A stretch of DNA of 64,000 nucleotides from Azospirillum oleiclasticum. Lineage in GTDB: Bacteria > Pseudomonadota > Alphaproteobacteria > Azospirillales > Azospirillaceae. Positions 63,286-64,000 of the stretch are shown here, in pieces. The stretch is from contig NZ_JABFFR010000032.1 in assembly GCF_013423485.1 (NCBI RefSeq), forward strand, positions 62,001 through 126,000, in the 5' to 3' direction. The position numbers were made by a program, and so were the translations under genes. The notes under the pieces are model-generated. The model was not told the origin of the DNA, made no database searches, and saw only the letters and a list, made by a program, of their open reading frames with translations. Position 1 is the stretch's first letter, and every line of letters starts with the position of its first letter.

Positions 63286-64000
63286 TTAGTGGGCCGACGC
63301 GCCTTCCGCACCCAGGCCGGTCTGCGACCGGATGTACTGGGCCTCGAACAACTTCCGCTCGCTCTGCGCCTGCTGGCTGTTGTCGGTGATCGAGAAGAAC
63401 CAGATGCCGACGAAGGAGATCACGATGGAGAACAGGCCGGGGTTGTCGTAGGGGAAGATCGCCGCCGGGTTGCCCAGCACGGCCTTCCACACGGTCGGGC
63501 CGAGCACCAGCATGGTGACCGACGAGATCAGGCCGAGCCAGCCGCCGATGACGGCGCCGCGGGTGGTCATCTTGCCCCAGAACATGCTCATCAGCAGGAT
63601 GGGGAAGTTGGCCGAGGCGGCGATGACGAAGGCGAGGCCGACCATGAAGGCGACGTTCTGGTTCTCGAAGGCGATGCCGAGGAAGATCGAGACGATGCCG
63701 ATGACCACGGTGGCGATCTTCGACACCCGGATCTCGTCACGCTCCGACACGCGGCCCTTGGCGATGACCGAGGCGTAGAGGTCGTGCGACACCGCCGAGG
63801 CGCCGGCCAGCGTCAGGCCCGCGACCACCGCCAGGATGGTGGCGAAGGCGACCGCCGAGATGAAGCCGTAGAACAGGTTGCCGCCCACCGCATTGGCGGT
63901 GTGGATGGCCGCCATGTTGGAGCCGCCGATGATGTTGGCCGGGCTGGCGAGCGTGCCCGCAGCCGGTGCCGCCTTCAAGAAGGGGAAGGCGCCGCTGGCG
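63286..64000 (-). CDS. actP: Cation/acetate symporter ActP (5' part outside window)
   Basis: The C-terminal ~237 residues of a sodium:solute symporter. It reads out of the window at the right edge, since the frame stays open to base 64000. The segment contains about six membrane helices. ActP-type landmarks are IIGGSNMAAIHTANAVGGNLF, FATILAVVAGLTLAGASAVSHDLY and FENQNVAFMVGLAFVIAASANFP (each cited in part). The short cytosolic tail ends GAEGASAH. ActP takes up acetate, glycolate or similar acids with sodium or protons. Full-length members have about 550 residues, so over half is missing. Confidence 0.93.
   Translation of the reverse strand, partial: ASGAFPFLKAAPAAGTLASPANIIGGSNMAAIHTANAVGGNLFYGFISAVAFATILAVVAGLTLAGASAVSHDLYASVIAKGRVSERDEIRVSKIATVVIGIVSIFLGIAFENQNVAFMVGLAFVIAASANFPILLMSMFWGKMTTRGAVIGGWLGLISSVTMLVLGPTVWKAVLGNPAAIFPYDNPGLFSIVISFVGIWFFSITDNSQQAQSERKLFEAQYIRSQTGLGAEGASAH

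Overview
The window is chromosomal DNA from a very GC-rich alphaproteobacterium. Long antisense open frames with GC-skewed third positions occur opposite most genes. The gene orders (kdsD-lptC-lptA-lptB-rpoN-hpf-ptsN, ubiG beside lysC with ptsP nearby, ileS-lspA followed by a DUF3035 lipoprotein and paired M16 peptidases, hisZ-purA, actP-DUF294) are those of Rhodospirillales. Azospirillum or a close relative is the most likely source; this genus call is inference from synteny and codon composition, not a database match. I found no insertion sequences, integrases, phage genes or CRISPR arrays.

Layout. 1-8.2 kb: end of a DUF29 gene, pyrE, ileS, lspA, a lipoprotein, and two M16 metallopeptidase-family genes (one with and one without the zinc motif). 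8.2-16.6 kb: a non-coding stretch rich in palindromes, then a surface-glycan/cell-envelope island: DUF882 peptidase-like protein, phosphoribosyltransferase-HAD fusion, GT4 glycosyltransferase, PIG-L deacetylase, FkbM methyltransferase, a large laminin-G-like protein and a sugar C-methyltransferase. 16.6-28.5 kb: a 47-residue secreted peptide, a translationally coupled trio (enolase-superfamily epimerase, cupin, class V aminotransferase), ubiG, lysC, nitronate monooxygenase, alpha/beta hydrolase, DUF2189 protein, ptsP and a RodZ-like gene. 28.5-36.1 kb: minus-strand housekeeping block for nitrogen PTS, sigma-54, LPS transport and KDO synthesis, an RNase D-like gene and tRNA-Leu(CAG).

36.1-47.7 kb: NDUFA9-like protein, rraA with a coupled secreted protein, aconitase acnA, DUF488, Uma2, a membrane LytTR regulator divergent from DUF2141 and carotenoid-oxygenase genes, then hisZ-purA. 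47.7-64 kb: a membrane pseudokinase and its membrane partner, a DUF411 copper-type protein, a polyamine-type binding protein divergent from a hybrid-free histidine kinase, small VOC and unknown genes, enoyl-CoA hydratase, methyltransferase, Nudix and DnaQ-like genes, mtnA, a HisKA_2 kinase, a degenerate exonuclease with a DUF294 nucleotidyltransferase, and the 3' part of the acetate symporter actP.

How genes work together: ptsP (EI-Ntr) and ptsN (EIIA-Ntr) are the two ends of one phosphorelay, and rpoN lies beside ptsN. kdsD supplies the KDO precursor while lptA/B/C export the finished LPS. lspA lies next to a lipoprotein substrate. hisZ-purA link histidine and purine synthesis. The most unusual elements are the pseudokinase module, the glycan island with its PRTase-HAD fusion and laminin-G-like protein, the tiny peptide with a full-length Shine-Dalgarno match, and four pairs of convergent genes whose 3' ends overlap.
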